A program made the translations under genes and the position numbers. The notes beneath the pieces are model-generated. The model searched no databases and was not told the DNA's origin. It saw only the letters and a list, made by a program, of their open reading frames with translations. Of a stretch of DNA of 64,000 nt, positions 43,797-52,205 are shown in pieces. Where the stretch lies: assembly GCF_018614575.1 (NCBI RefSeq), contig NZ_JAGGOJ010000033.1:1-64000 (forward strand). Direction: 5' to 3'. Numbering within the stretch: position 1 is the stretch's first letter; each line of letters opens with the position of its first letter. The stretch is from Streptomyces sp. ISL-10. Lineage in GTDB: Bacteria > Actinomycetota > Actinomycetes > Streptomycetales > Streptomycetaceae.

Positions 43797-44274
43797 CCAA
43801 GGTGTGCGGCGGGGGCGGGAGCAGAGGAGGGGACGTAGGTCCCGATCCGGGCGATTGCCCCAAGCGTGACGGATAGCACTAACCGCTCCCTTGCGCCCAT
43901 CACCTACCCTCGTGTCAAAATAGGACAAGGAGTCCGGGGAGGGTTCCTTCCGTCCAAGTAAGGGCGGATCACTCAGCATTGCACGCTATGGGGGGTCTGA
44001 GGACTCCTGATCGCTCTGTGACTGATCGTCACTGTGACGTGACTGTCCGTTATGGCATGGTCCATCGGCCTTCCGCCGTTGATGGACACCTGAGAGGGCA
44101 ATTCCATCGGTTTGGCCGACGTGGCTGGACAGATGGTGTAGTTGTAGTGCCGAGGACAAGCCGTTCGTCCTATAACCGACTCGGCCCGCGTCCGCCATTT
44201 CGGGCAACGTGGGTCAAGGTGCAGAATTTAGAGGAAAGAACCGAGAAGGTTCGGTTCTCCCGAGGAGGCCGCTC
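43797..44274. other. Long non-coding region upstream of bldC
   Basis: About 480 nt, AT-richer than its surroundings, with no gene. It holds a perfect short palindrome CGTCAC-T-GTGACG (44027-44039) and a leader hairpin (44237-44258), so the bldC transcript probably has a regulated, long upstream region. Confidence 0.55.
44237..44258 (+). promoter_or_regulatory. Leader hairpin before the bldC ribosome binding site
   Basis: AGAACCGA-N6-TCGGTTCT, perfect 8-bp stem ending 3 nt before CGAGGAGG. It could influence access of ribosomes or mRNA stability. Confidence 0.45.
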
Positions 44275-44481
44275 ATGACCGCTCGCACCCCTGATGCCGA
44301 GCCGCTGCTGACCCCGGCTGAGGTTGCCACGATGTTCCGCGTGGACCCGAAGACGGTCACCCGCTGGGCGAAGGCGGGCAAGCTCACGTCCATCCGCACG
44401 CTCGGGGGGCATCGCCGCTACCGCGAGGCAGAGGTCCGTGCGCTGCTTGCGGGTATTCCGCAGCAGCGCAGCGAGGCCTGA
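44275..44481 (+). CDS. bldC: Developmental regulator BldC (MerR-like)
   Basis: BldC is a single-domain MerR-like DNA-binding protein that represses premature entry into sporulation. The 68-residue product, MTARTPDAEPLLTPAEVATMF, then RVDPKTVTRWAKAGKLTSIRTLGGHRRYREAEV, carries the helix-turn-helix and wing but no effector or dimerisation helix, and matches the Streptomyces protein in length and composition. The family binds cooperatively head-to-tail on direct repeats. The ATG follows GAGGAGGCC, and a rho-independent terminator with a T-run follows at 44579. Confidence 0.97.
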   Translation: MTARTPDAEPLLTPAEVATMFRVDPKTVTRWAKAGKLTSIRTLGGHRRYREAEVRALLAGIPQQRSEA

Positions 44482-44858
44482 ACACCCCGTCTGACCGGGC
44501 ATTTCCGGGGCCCCCACCTCGGATGAGCCCACCACCTGCTCCACAGGCGCGCGTCTGCCCCAACAGGCCTTCGTCTTCGATCGCGCTGGACTCCGCCGGG
44601 TCCAGCGCGATCTTTTTGTGCCCGGAAGCGTGGTGGGGGGCGCCGGGGCCGGCAGTCGGCGGGGCCGGGGGGTGACATCGCTGTCGACCTACGGGGCTCC
44701 TGGGGCGGCGGTGCAATGGCACATATTAAATGGGGGGCTTGTAGGGAGGGGTTAAGTTCAGCCCTTCCCGAAACCTGTTCGGTGACACCCGTCACAGTGC
44801 GCGCGTCTTGCCAAAAGCCGGCCCGTCACCGAAAGGGGCACGATGCGCCGGGTGTTGG
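44482..44858. other. Intergenic region downstream of bldC
   Basis: It contains the bldC terminator. A locally AT-rich motif CACATATTAAATGG is at about 44718-44731. No gene is supported. Confidence 0.5.
44579..44617 (+). terminator. Rho-independent terminator of bldC
   Basis: Stem GATCGCGCTGGAC/GTCCAGCGCGATC with an 8-nt loop followed directly by TTTTTGTG, the only terminator here with a canonical U-tract. Confidence 0.9.
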
Positions 44859-45212
44859 TCACTCGCGGGAGAGTCCTTCGTCCCGGCCCGGGGCAGGCGT
44901 GTCGGCGGCGGGTGGTGTCGGCGGTCCGGCCGGTGGAGTACCGGCGGCGGGCGCGGCCGGTGGAGTGTCGGAGGCGGGTCCAGCCGGTGGAGTGTCGGCG
45001 GCGGGAGCGGCGGGAGCGGCGGGAGCGGCCGGCTCGGCGGCTGACGTGGCCGACGGTGCGGTCGGCTCGCGGTCGGGGCGCTCCATGGCGAGGCGCAGGA
45101 GCCGATGGCAGATGGGGCAGGTCCTCGTCAGATGGCGGTAGCCCGTGGCGGCCGCCAGGTGGGCGCGCAGCAGCGCGCGCGTCTCGTACCGTCTCGCCGT
45201 CGACGCCGCCAT
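44859..45212 (-). CDS. DUF6274-type protein with Pro/Ala-rich tail
   Basis: The 117-residue protein begins MAASTARRYETRALLRAHLAAA and has a CPICHRLLRLAM segment, a CxxC pair that may bind zinc or iron, at about 32-43. This head resembles the DUF6274 family of Streptomyces as I recall it. From residue 60 the sequence is an imperfect repeat of AAPAADTPPAGP-type units. The CxxC alone cannot make a full metal site, so dimerisation or a redox role are possible; function unknown. The ATG at 45212 follows AGGGGG; a GTG three codons earlier is an alternative. Confidence 0.75.
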   Translation of the reverse strand: MAASTARRYETRALLRAHLAAATGYRHLTRTCPICHRLLRLAMERPDREPTAPSATSAAEPAAPAAPAAPAADTPPAGPASDTPPAAPAAGTPPAGPPTPPAADTPAPGRDEGLSRE

Positions 45213-45281
45213 GTACGTCACCCCCTGGACCCTGGGTACCGGTGGCCGATGGCGCCGTCAAGACGGCCTGCGCGCGCAAAC

Positions 45282-45318
45282 GACGAAGGCCCGCATCGTG
45301 ATGATGCGGGCCTTCGTC
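45282..45318 (-). terminator. Terminator of tRNA-Asp copy 1
   Basis: Perfect 16-bp inverted repeat GACGAAGGCCCGCATC with a 5-nt loop, right after the tRNA on the minus strand. Confidence 0.8.
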
Positions 45319-45326
45319 ATCTGGCG

Positions 45327-45401
45327 CGGTCCTGACGGGATTTGAACCCGCGGCCTCCACCTTGACAGGGTGGCGAGCACTCCAAACTGCTCCACAGGAC
45401 C
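45327..45401 (-). tRNA. tRNA-Asp(GTC), copy 1
   Basis: 75 nt on the minus strand: acceptor GGTCCTG/CAGGACC with G discriminator, anticodon loop CTGTCAA (GTC), T loop GTTCAAATC. CCA not encoded. Same sequence as copy 2 at 51904. Confidence 0.95.
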
Positions 45402-45490
45402 AGGTTTCGCAGCCGATGTTCCCTGGCTGCGAGAGAGACTGTACAGCAGGTCTGCCGACCGGGTCGAACTCACCCAGGGCAACGGGGCCG

Positions 45491-48400
45491 TCACGGTGCC
45501 GCCGCGTCGATCGCCTTCACGATCCGCTTGTCCGACACGGGGTACGCCGTGCCCAGCGCATGCGCGAAGTAGCTGACCCGGAGCTCCTCGATCATCCAGC
45601 GGATGTCCAGGACCTCCTGTGGCACCGGCCGGCCCTGGGGCAGCTGCTCCAGCAGCCAGGCGTACTCGTCCTGCATCTCGTGGACCTTGTCCATGCGCGT
45701 GGTGTCCCGCTGGACGGCCGTTGGCATCTGCTGGAGCCGGCGGTCCACGGCGATCAAGTAGCGCATCAGGTCGGGGAGCCTGCGCAGGCCCGTGCGCGTC
45801 ACGAAGCCGGCCGGCACGAGGGCCGCCAGCTGCTCGCGCACGTCCTGGACGTTGTTGATCAGAGTCAGGCTGTTCGTGGCCTTCAGGCGCCGCTCACAGG
45901 CCTGCCAGGCCGCCAGGATCTGCTGCACCTGATCGACGGTCCGGACGGTCAGATCCACGAGGTCCGAGCGGACCTTGTCGAACAGCTTCCGGAACGATTC
46001 CTCGTCCCACGCCGGGCCGCCGTGGTCGGCGATGAGCCGGTCCGCCGCCGCCATGGCGCAGTCGTCGAACAGCGCCTGGATCGAACCGTGCGGATTGCGG
46101 GACAGTGCCAGCTTCTGTTGGTTGGTCAGCCTGTCGGAGGCGAACTTCGCCGGGTTCACGGGGATGTTCAGCATGATCAGGCGACGGGTGCCCTGCCACA
46201 TCGCCTGCGTCTGCTCGGCCTCGGTGTCGAAGAGCCGTACGGAGACGCTGTCGCCCGCGTCGACGAGCGCCGGGTACGCCTTGACCGGCTGGCCGGCCCG
46301 GCGTGTTTCGAACACCCGCGCCAGCGTGCCGATCGTCCAGTCCTTCAGGTCCGTGCGCTCCAGCGCCTCACCCGACGGGCCGGAGGAGGCGGCGGCCTTG
46401 GACAGCGCCTGACGGGCCTTCGGCCGCAGCGCCAGCCGCAGCGCCTCCAGGTCCTTGTCCTCGGCGAGCTTCTTGCGGCGCTCGTCGACGATCCGGAACG
46501 TGATCTTGAGATGGTCGGGGATCCGGGAGAGATCGAAGTCGTCCGCCCGGACGGGAACGCCGACCATCCGCTGGAGCTCACGCGCCAGGGTGACGGGCAG
46601 CGGCTCCTGGAGGGGGACGGCCTTGTCCAGGAACGCCTTCGCGTAGTTCGGCGCCGGCACGTAGTGGCGGCGGATCGGCTTCGGGAGGGAGCGGATCAGC
46701 TCGGTGACGACCTCTTCGCGCAGGCCGGGGATCTGCCAGTCGAAGCCCTCGTCGGTGACCTGGTTCAGCACCTGGAGCGGGATGTGGACGGTGACACCGT
46801 CGGCGTCCGCGCCCGGCTCGAACTGGTACGTCACCGGGAACTTCAGCCGGCCCTGCCGCCACGAGTCCGGGTAGTCGTCCTTGGTGACCGCCCCGGCCTT
46901 CTCGTTGATCAGCATCTCGCGCTCGAAGTCGAGCAGTTCGGGCTGTTCGCGGCGCTTGTGCTTCCACCAGGAGTCGAAGTGCGCACCGGACACGACGTGG
47001 TCGGGCACGCGCTGGTCGTAGAAGTCGAAGAGGGTCTCGTCGTCCACGAGGATGTCGCGGCGGCGGGCCCGGTGCTCCAGCTCCTCGACCTCGGTCAGAA
47101 GTTTGCGGTTGTCCGCGAAGAACTTGTGGTGTGTGCGCCAGTCGCCCTCGACGAGAGCGTTGCGGATGAACAGGTCGCGGGAGGTCTCCGGGTCGATGCG
47201 CCCGTAGTTCACCTTGCGCTGGGCGACGATGGGCACGCCGTAGAGCGTCACCTTCTCGTACGCCATGACGGCGGCGGCGTCCTTCTCCCAGTGCGGCTCG
47301 CTGTACGTACGCTTCAGCAAATGCTGGGCGAGCGGTTCGATCCACTCCGGTTCGATCTTCGCGTTGACGCGTGCCCACAGGCGTGAGGTCTCCACGAGCT
47401 CGGCGGACATCACGAAGCGCGGGGGCTTTTTGAAGAGGGCGGATCCGGGGAAGATCGCGAACTTGGCGTTCCGCGCGCCCAGGTACTCGTTCTTCGCTGT
47501 GTTCTTCCCGCCCTCCGCCCCGGCGTCCTTCACGTCCTTCATGCCGACGTGCGAGAGCAGGCCGGAGAGCAGGGAGACATGGACGGACTGCTCGGGGGCG
47601 TCCTCCTCATTGAGGTGGATCCCCATCTGCTTCGCCACCGTGCGCAGCTGGGAGTAGATGTCCTGCCACTCGCGGATGCGCAGGAAGTTCAGGTACTCCT
47701 GCTTGCACATGCGGCGGAAGCTGGACGAGCCGCGTTCCTTGTGCTGTTCGCGGATGTAGCGCCACAGGTTGAGGAAGGCGAGGAAGTCGCTGGTCTCGTC
47801 CTTGAAGCGGGCGTGCTGCTGGTCGGCCTGCGCCTGCTTGTCGGAGGGGCGTTCGCGCGGGTCCTGGATGGACAGCGCGGCCGCGATGACCATGACCTCG
47901 CGCACGCAGCCGTTCTTGTCGGCCTCGATGACCATCCGGGCGAGCCGGGGGTCGACCGGGAGCTGGGAGAGCTTGCGGCCGAGCTGCGTCAGCTTCTTGC
48001 GGGGGTCCTTCTGCGCCGGGTCGAAGGCGCCCAGCTCCTGGAGCAGCTGTACGCCGTCGCGGATGTTGCGGTGGTCCGGCGGGTCGATGAAGGGGAACTT
48101 CTCGATCTCGCCGAGCCCGGCCGCGGTCATCTGGAGGATGACGGACGCGAGGTTGGTGCGCAGGATCTCCGCATCCGTGAACTCCGGGCGGGTGAGGAAG
48201 TCGTCCTCGGAGTACAGCCGGATGCAGATGCCGTCGGAGGTACGGCCGCAGCGGCCCTTGCGCTGGTTGGCGCTGGCCTGGCTGATCGGCTCGATCGGCA
48301 GCCGCTGGACCTTGGTGCGATGGCTGTAGCGCGAGATACGGGCCGTGCCCGGGTCGATCACGTACTTGATGCCGGGCACGGTCAGCGACGTCTCGGCCAC

Positions 48401-49441
48401 GTTCGTCGCGAGGACGATCCGGCGGCCGGTGTGCGGCTGGAAGACCCGGTGCTGCTCGGCGTGCGACAGGCGCGCGTAGAGGGGGAGCACCTCGGTGAAT
48501 CTGTACTGCTTCTTGTTGAGCGCGTCCGCGGTGTCGCGGATCTCGCGCTCGCCGGAGAGGAAGACGAGGATGTCGCCCTTGCCCTCGCCCATCAGCTCCT
48601 CGACGGCGTCGGTGATCGCGGTGATCTGGTCGCGGTCGGAGTCCTCGGAGTCGTCTTCGAGGAGCGGGCGGTAGCGGACCTCGACCGGATACGTCCGGCC
48701 GCTGACCTCGACGATCGGGGCGTCGCCGAAGTGGCGGGAGAACCGCTCCGGGTCGATCGTCGCGGAGGTGATGACGACCTTGAGGTCGGGGCGCTTCGGC
48801 AGCAGCTGTGCGAGATAGCCGAGCAGGAAGTCGATGTTCAGGGATCGCTCGTGCGCCTCGTCGATGATGATCGTGTCGTAGGCGCGCAGCTCGCGGTCCG
48901 TCTGGATCTCGGCGAGCAGGATGCCGTCCGTCATCAGCTTGACGAAGGTGGAGTCCTGGTTCACCTGGTCGGTGAAGCGGACCTTCCAGCCGACCGCCTC
49001 GCCGAGCGGGGTCCGCAGCTCCTCCGCGACGCGCTCGGCGACCGTACGGGCCGCGATACGGCGGGGCTGCGTGTGGCCGATCATGCCGCGCACACCCCGG
49101 CCGAGCTCCAGGCAGATCTTGGGGATCTGGGTCGTCTTGCCGGACCCGGTCTCGCCCGCGACGATCACGACCTGGTGGTCCCGTATCGCCTCGAGGATCG
49201 TGTCCTTCTTCTGACTGACCGGGAGCTGCTCCGGGTACGTGACCTTGGGCACGCGCTCGGCACGCCGCGCGTTACGGGCCGCGGACCTCTCGGCCTCGGC
49301 GGCGATCTCGTCCAGCACGGCCTGCCGCGCGTCGGGCTTACGGATGCGGCGGGCGCCCTCGAGACGGCGGCCGAGCCGGTGGGCGTCGCGCAGGGACGCC
49401 CCGGCCAGCAGGGTCTGGAGGTCGGCGAAGGAAGTAGACAT
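45491..49441 (-). CDS. hrpA: ATP-dependent RNA helicase HrpA
   Basis: A 1316-residue DEAH-box helicase. Walker A GETGSGKTT (96-104), TQPRRIAA (motif Ia), DEAHERS (about 193-199), the SAT motif ITSATID, the LVFLSGEREI and ATNVAETSLT motifs, and QRKGRCGR (motif VI) occur in order. HA2/OB-fold regions follow, and the C-terminal DUF3418-type segment (about 700-1300) is typical of HrpA. In E. coli HrpA acts on stalled ribosomes or mRNA; the role here is inferred by homology. The ATG at 49441 begins MSTSFADLQTLL; the frame upstream has no homology. Single-gene unit. Confidence 0.96.
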   Translation of the reverse strand: MSTSFADLQTLLAGASLRDAHRLGRRLEGARRIRKPDARQAVLDEIAAEAERSAARNARRAERVPKVTYPEQLPVSQKKDTILEAIRDHQVVIVAGETGSGKTTQIPKICLELGRGVRGMIGHTQPRRIAARTVAERVAEELRTPLGEAVGWKVRFTDQVNQDSTFVKLMTDGILLAEIQTDRELRAYDTIIIDEAHERSLNIDFLLGYLAQLLPKRPDLKVVITSATIDPERFSRHFGDAPIVEVSGRTYPVEVRYRPLLEDDSEDSDRDQITAITDAVEELMGEGKGDILVFLSGEREIRDTADALNKKQYRFTEVLPLYARLSHAEQHRVFQPHTGRRIVLATNVAETSLTVPGIKYVIDPGTARISRYSHRTKVQRLPIEPISQASANQRKGRCGRTSDGICIRLYSEDDFLTRPEFTDAEILRTNLASVILQMTAAGLGEIEKFPFIDPPDHRNIRDGVQLLQELGAFDPAQKDPRKKLTQLGRKLSQLPVDPRLARMVIEADKNGCVREVMVIAAALSIQDPRERPSDKQAQADQQHARFKDETSDFLAFLNLWRYIREQHKERGSSSFRRMCKQEYLNFLRIREWQDIYSQLRTVAKQMGIHLNEEDAPEQSVHVSLLSGLLSHVGMKDVKDAGAEGGKNTAKNEYLGARNAKFAIFPGSALFKKPPRFVMSAELVETSRLWARVNAKIEPEWIEPLAQHLLKRTYSEPHWEKDAAAVMAYEKVTLYGVPIVAQRKVNYGRIDPETSRDLFIRNALVEGDWRTHHKFFADNRKLLTEVEELEHRARRRDILVDDETLFDFYDQRVPDHVVSGAHFDSWWKHKRREQPELLDFEREMLINEKAGAVTKDDYPDSWRQGRLKFPVTYQFEPGADADGVTVHIPLQVLNQVTDEGFDWQIPGLREEVVTELIRSLPKPIRRHYVPAPNYAKAFLDKAVPLQEPLPVTLARELQRMVGVPVRADDFDLSRIPDHLKITFRIVDERRKKLAEDKDLEALRLALRPKARQALSKAAASSGPSGEALERTDLKDWTIGTLARVFETRRAGQPVKAYPALVDAGDSVSVRLFDTEAEQTQAMWQGTRRLIMLNIPVNPAKFASDRLTNQQKLALSRNPHGSIQALFDDCAMAAADRLIADHGGPAWDEESFRKLFDKVRSDLVDLTVRTVDQVQQILAAWQACERRLKATNSLTLINNVQDVREQLAALVPAGFVTRTGLRRLPDLMRYLIAVDRRLQQMPTAVQRDTTRMDKVHEMQDEYAWLLEQLPQGRPVPQEVLDIRWMIEELRVSYFAHALGTAYPVSDKRIVKAIDAAAP

Positions 49442-49576
49442 ACGGAGTCCAGGATCGCACCCTCCGGAAAGCACTGGCGAACCCATTTCGTCAGCAAGCT
49501 GGTGCAGTATGGAGCGAATCGTTCATGCCTCCCGTAATCCCGCACGTCCCGAACGTCCCGAGGGGAAAAGCGCGCC

Positions 49577-50068
49577 ATGCACAACGGCGGCGACCGCCGA
49601 CACCGTGTCGCGGTGACCGCGAGCCTGCTGCTCGGACTGCTCGGCGCGCTGTTGGGATGCGCGACGGGCACAGCGGCGGCGGACATCCTCCCGGCCGCGA
49701 CTCATGCTGCCGACGGCGCGGGTAGGGGGGCGGGCATCGGTCGCGGTGAGGCTCTCGCGGGCGGCGCCGCCGGCGGCCGCGCCCCGGCCGAGGCCGTCGG
49801 CACCGGGGACATGTCGCCCGCAGCGGTGGATCCGGCGCCCCGGTCCGGGTGCGGGAAGCGCACCGGGGGCGAGGGCAGCGGAGCGCACCCCGGAGTACCG
49901 CCGCGCGGCGGATCCGCGTACGAGCTTCTTCCCGCCCTGCACCAGGCCCACGGCCCCGCCGGCTCCGCACTCGTCTGCGACCAGGCCGTGCCGGCCGTGA
50001 CGCCCCTGCGCGGACCGCCACCACTCGCGCCGCCCTCCGCGGTCGACCTGTCCGTCCTGCGCGTATAG
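49577..50068 (+). CDS. Secreted/anchored low-complexity protein upstream of DsbA
   Basis: The 163-residue protein has a basic start and a hydrophobic signal (VTASLLLGLLGALLGCATG, about 13-31). A Gly/Ala-rich middle without recognisable fold follows, and a more conserved C-terminal portion SAYELLPALHQAHGPAGSALVCDQ. Cys residues in the signal, at about 92 and near 134 could be substrates for the DsbA/CcdA pair encoded next. No catalytic motif is seen and I do not recognise the family. The ATG has GAGGGGAAAAGCG upstream. It leads a probable three-gene operon (62 nt to the next gene). Confidence 0.6.
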   Translation: MHNGGDRRHRVAVTASLLLGLLGALLGCATGTAAADILPAATHAADGAGRGAGIGRGEALAGGAAGGRAPAEAVGTGDMSPAAVDPAPRSGCGKRTGGEGSGAHPGVPPRGGSAYELLPALHQAHGPAGSALVCDQAVPAVTPLRGPPPLAPPSAVDLSVLRV

Positions 50069-50129
50069 GCCCGCCGGTCCCTTCCACCGGCATTCCTCCC
50101 GTCAGGCCTTCTCGCTCAGGAGCTCCTCC

Positions 50130-50867
50130 ATGTCTTCCGCCACGTCCCCCTCAGGCAAGCCGCTTGCCATCGGCGCGGGTGTCCTCGTCGCCGCGCTGCT
50201 GCTCGGCTTCGCCTCGTACACCGCCACCGAGCCCGACCCCGCGCCGTCGGCCGGCTCCTCGTCCGTGGCCGACGTCTCCGCCGAACCGCGGGCGGGCACC
50301 TACCCCGAGCTGGAGAGGCTCGCCCGCCGGGAGGCCGGTGACCCCCTGGCCACGGGCCGCGCGGACGCGCCCGTCGTGATGGTCGAGTACGCGGACTTCC
50401 AGTGCGGCTACTGCGGGAAGTTCGCCCGCGACACCGAGCCGCAGCTGGTGAAGAAGTACGTCGACGCAGGCGTCCTGCGGATCGAGTGGCGCAACTTCCC
50501 GATCTTCGGCGAGGCGTCCGAGGCCGCGGCACGCGCCGCCTGGGCGGCAGGGCAGCAGGGCCGCTTCTGGCAGTTCCACGCGGCGGCGTACGCGGCCGAT
50601 GCCAAGGAGAAGGGCTTCGGACCGGACCGCCTCACCGCGCTGGCCCGCGAGGCCGGGGTCGGCGACCTCGACCGCTTCGCGCGTGACCTGGACAGCGATG
50701 CCGCGCGCCGGGCGGTCGCGAAGGACCAGGAGGAGGGCTACGGTCTGGGAGCCACGTCGACCCCGTCCTTCCTGGTCAACGGCCGGCCCATCGCGGGGGC
50801 ACAGCCCATGGAGACGTTCACCGAGGCCATCGAGGCGGCGGCCCGGGCCGCGAAGCAGGGCTCGTGA
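50130..50867 (+). CDS. DsbA family thioredoxin-fold protein
   Basis: The 245-residue protein has one N-terminal transmembrane anchor (about 10-32) and a DsbA/thioredoxin domain: VVMVEYADFQCGYCGKFA with active-site CGYC (about 91-94), an inserted helical domain, and the cis-Pro loop ATSTPSFLVNG (about 210-220). It should introduce or isomerise disulphides outside the membrane. Its stop overlaps the ccdA-type gene start (GTGA), a strong sign that the CcdA protein re-reduces or otherwise works with it. Confidence 0.93.
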   Translation: MSSATSPSGKPLAIGAGVLVAALLLGFASYTATEPDPAPSAGSSSVADVSAEPRAGTYPELERLARREAGDPLATGRADAPVVMVEYADFQCGYCGKFARDTEPQLVKKYVDAGVLRIEWRNFPIFGEASEAAARAAWAAGQQGRFWQFHAAAYAADAKEKGFGPDRLTALAREAGVGDLDRFARDLDSDAARRAVAKDQEEGYGLGATSTPSFLVNGRPIAGAQPMETFTEAIEAAARAAKQGS

Positions 50868-51700
50868 CGCACGACATCGGCTATCTGGCGGCCTTCCTCG
50901 GCGGCCTGCTCGCCCTGATCAGTCCGTGCAGCGCGCTGCTGCTGCCCGCGTTCTTCGCGTACTCGATCGACTCCACGGGCCGGCTGCTGGCGCGTACCGG
51001 CATCTTCTACGCCGGCCTGGCGACCACCCTGGTCCCGCTCGGCGCGGCCGGGTCCTTCGCGGGGCGGCTCTTCTACGGCCACCGTGACCTGCTGGTCTCG
51101 GCCGGCGGCTGGCTGATCGTCGCGCTCGGGGGCGCGCAGATCCTCGGGATGGGCTTCGCCTCGCGCCGTATCGCCGAGGTGTCGGGCCGTATCCGTCCGA
51201 CGACGGTTTTGTCGGTCTACGCCCTGGGCCTGGTCTACGGGCTGGCGGGCTTCTGCGCGGGCCCGATCCTGGGCAGCGTGCTGACCGTGGCGGCCCTGAG
51301 CGGCAGCCCGGTCTACGGCGGCCTGCTGCTCGCGGTCTACGCCCTGGGCATGGCGGTCCCGCTGTTCCTGCTGGCCCTGCTCTGGGACCGCTTCGATCTG
51401 GGCGCGCGCCGATGGCTCCGCGGGCGCGAACTGGGCGTGGGCCGGTTCCGGCTGCACACGACGTCCCTGGCGTCGGGAGTGTTCTTCGTCCTGCTGGGTG
51501 CCGTGTTCCTGGTCTTCGACGGCACGACGGCCCTGCCGGGCCTGCTGTCGGTCGACGACTCGTTCGCGGTGGAGGAGTGGGCGGCGGGCATCGGCAGGGC
51601 GATCCCGGACTGGGCGCTGCTCGTCGTGGTGGTCGCGGTGGCGGCGCTGATCCTGGGCGTGCGCGGTTGGCGCCGGGGAGAAGAGCGGGAGAAGGCGTAG
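50864..51700 (+). CDS. CcdA/DsbD-type thiol-electron membrane transporter
   Basis: The 278-residue protein has six or seven hydrophobic helices. The transmembrane redox pair of the family appears as LISPCSALLLPAFF (Cys about 22) and YGLAGFCAGPILG (Cys about 133). It moves electrons from cytoplasmic thioredoxin to extracytoplasmic thiol proteins, here most likely the DsbA-like partner encoded just upstream with a 4-nt overlap. The last helix extends into a charged tail. A weak hairpin and then the tRNA-Phe terminator follow. Confidence 0.93.
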   Translation: MTHDIGYLAAFLGGLLALISPCSALLLPAFFAYSIDSTGRLLARTGIFYAGLATTLVPLGAAGSFAGRLFYGHRDLLVSAGGWLIVALGGAQILGMGFASRRIAEVSGRIRPTTVLSVYALGLVYGLAGFCAGPILGSVLTVAALSGSPVYGGLLLAVYALGMAVPLFLLALLWDRFDLGARRWLRGRELGVGRFRLHTTSLASGVFFVLLGAVFLVFDGTTALPGLLSVDDSFAVEEWAAGIGRAIPDWALLVVVVAVAALILGVRGWRRGEEREKA

Positions 51701-51770
51701 CGCGGTGCGGGCCCCCGTCCACCGGACGGGGGCCCGGCTCACGCTTCCGGGGGGCGGGGCCGGGAAACGG

Positions 51771-51802
51771 CGAAGGCCCCGATCCGGGGATCGGGGCCTT
51801 CG
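51771..51802 (-). terminator. Terminator of the tRNA-Phe/Asp/Glu cluster
   Basis: Perfect 14-bp inverted repeat CGAAGGCCCCGATC with a CGGG loop, just 3' of tRNA-Phe on the minus strand. Confidence 0.8.
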
Positions 51803-51807
51803 TACGG

Positions 51808-51881
51808 TGGCTGGGGCCGGGGTCGAACCGGCGACCTATCGCTTTTCAGGCGATCGCTCGTACCAACTGAGCTACCCAGCC
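51808..51881 (-). tRNA. tRNA-Phe(GAA)
   Basis: 74 nt on the minus strand: acceptor GGCTGGG/CCCAGCC with A discriminator, D loop AGCTCAGTTGGTACGAGC, anticodon loop CTGAAAA (GAA), T loop GTTCGACCC. CCA not encoded. Last of a Glu-Asp-Phe run. Confidence 0.95.
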
Positions 51882-51903
51882 GAGAAACTCTTCCGAGCTC
51901 CAG

Positions 51904-51978
51904 CGGTCCTGACGGGATTTGAACCCGCGGCCTCCACCTTGACAGGGTGGCGAGCACTCCAAACTGCTCCACAGGACC
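51904..51978 (-). tRNA. tRNA-Asp(GTC), copy 2
   Basis: Identical in sequence to the tRNA at 45327-45401. It lies between tRNA-Glu and tRNA-Phe and probably shares their transcript. Confidence 0.95.
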
Positions 51979-52016
51979 AAGCGTGGTGCGAGACAAGTCT
52001 CGCACACGGTGATGCG

Positions 52017-52089
52017 TGCCCCCAACGGGATTCGAACCCGTGCTACCGCCTTGAAAGGGCGGCGTCCTGGGCCACTAGACGATGAGGGC
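52017..52089 (-). tRNA. tRNA-Glu(TTC)
   Basis: 73 nt on the minus strand: acceptor GCCCTCA/TGGGGGC (with a U-G pair) and A discriminator, anticodon loop CTTTCAA (TTC), T loop GTTCGAATC. First tRNA of the three-gene cluster. Confidence 0.95.
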
Positions 52090-52205
52090 TAAGGGCCCGC
52101 CTGGGCGCTTCGCAGCGCGTCGGGGACGTGAGAAGCATATGGGATGCGGGGAGCTATCGCCAAAACGCTTTTCGGGGCGCCCGGTCCCCGCCCGCCGCAC
52201 GCCCC

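Noticed and set aside
44020..44040. CRP-type site before bldC
   Set aside because: TGTGA and TCAC half-sites are present but the spacing is 7, not 6, and the second half is incomplete.
47549..49537. Plus-strand open frame of 662 codons opposite hrpA
   Set aside because: Shadow of hrpA; composition-driven Val/Asp/Leu/Arg sequence with no domain.
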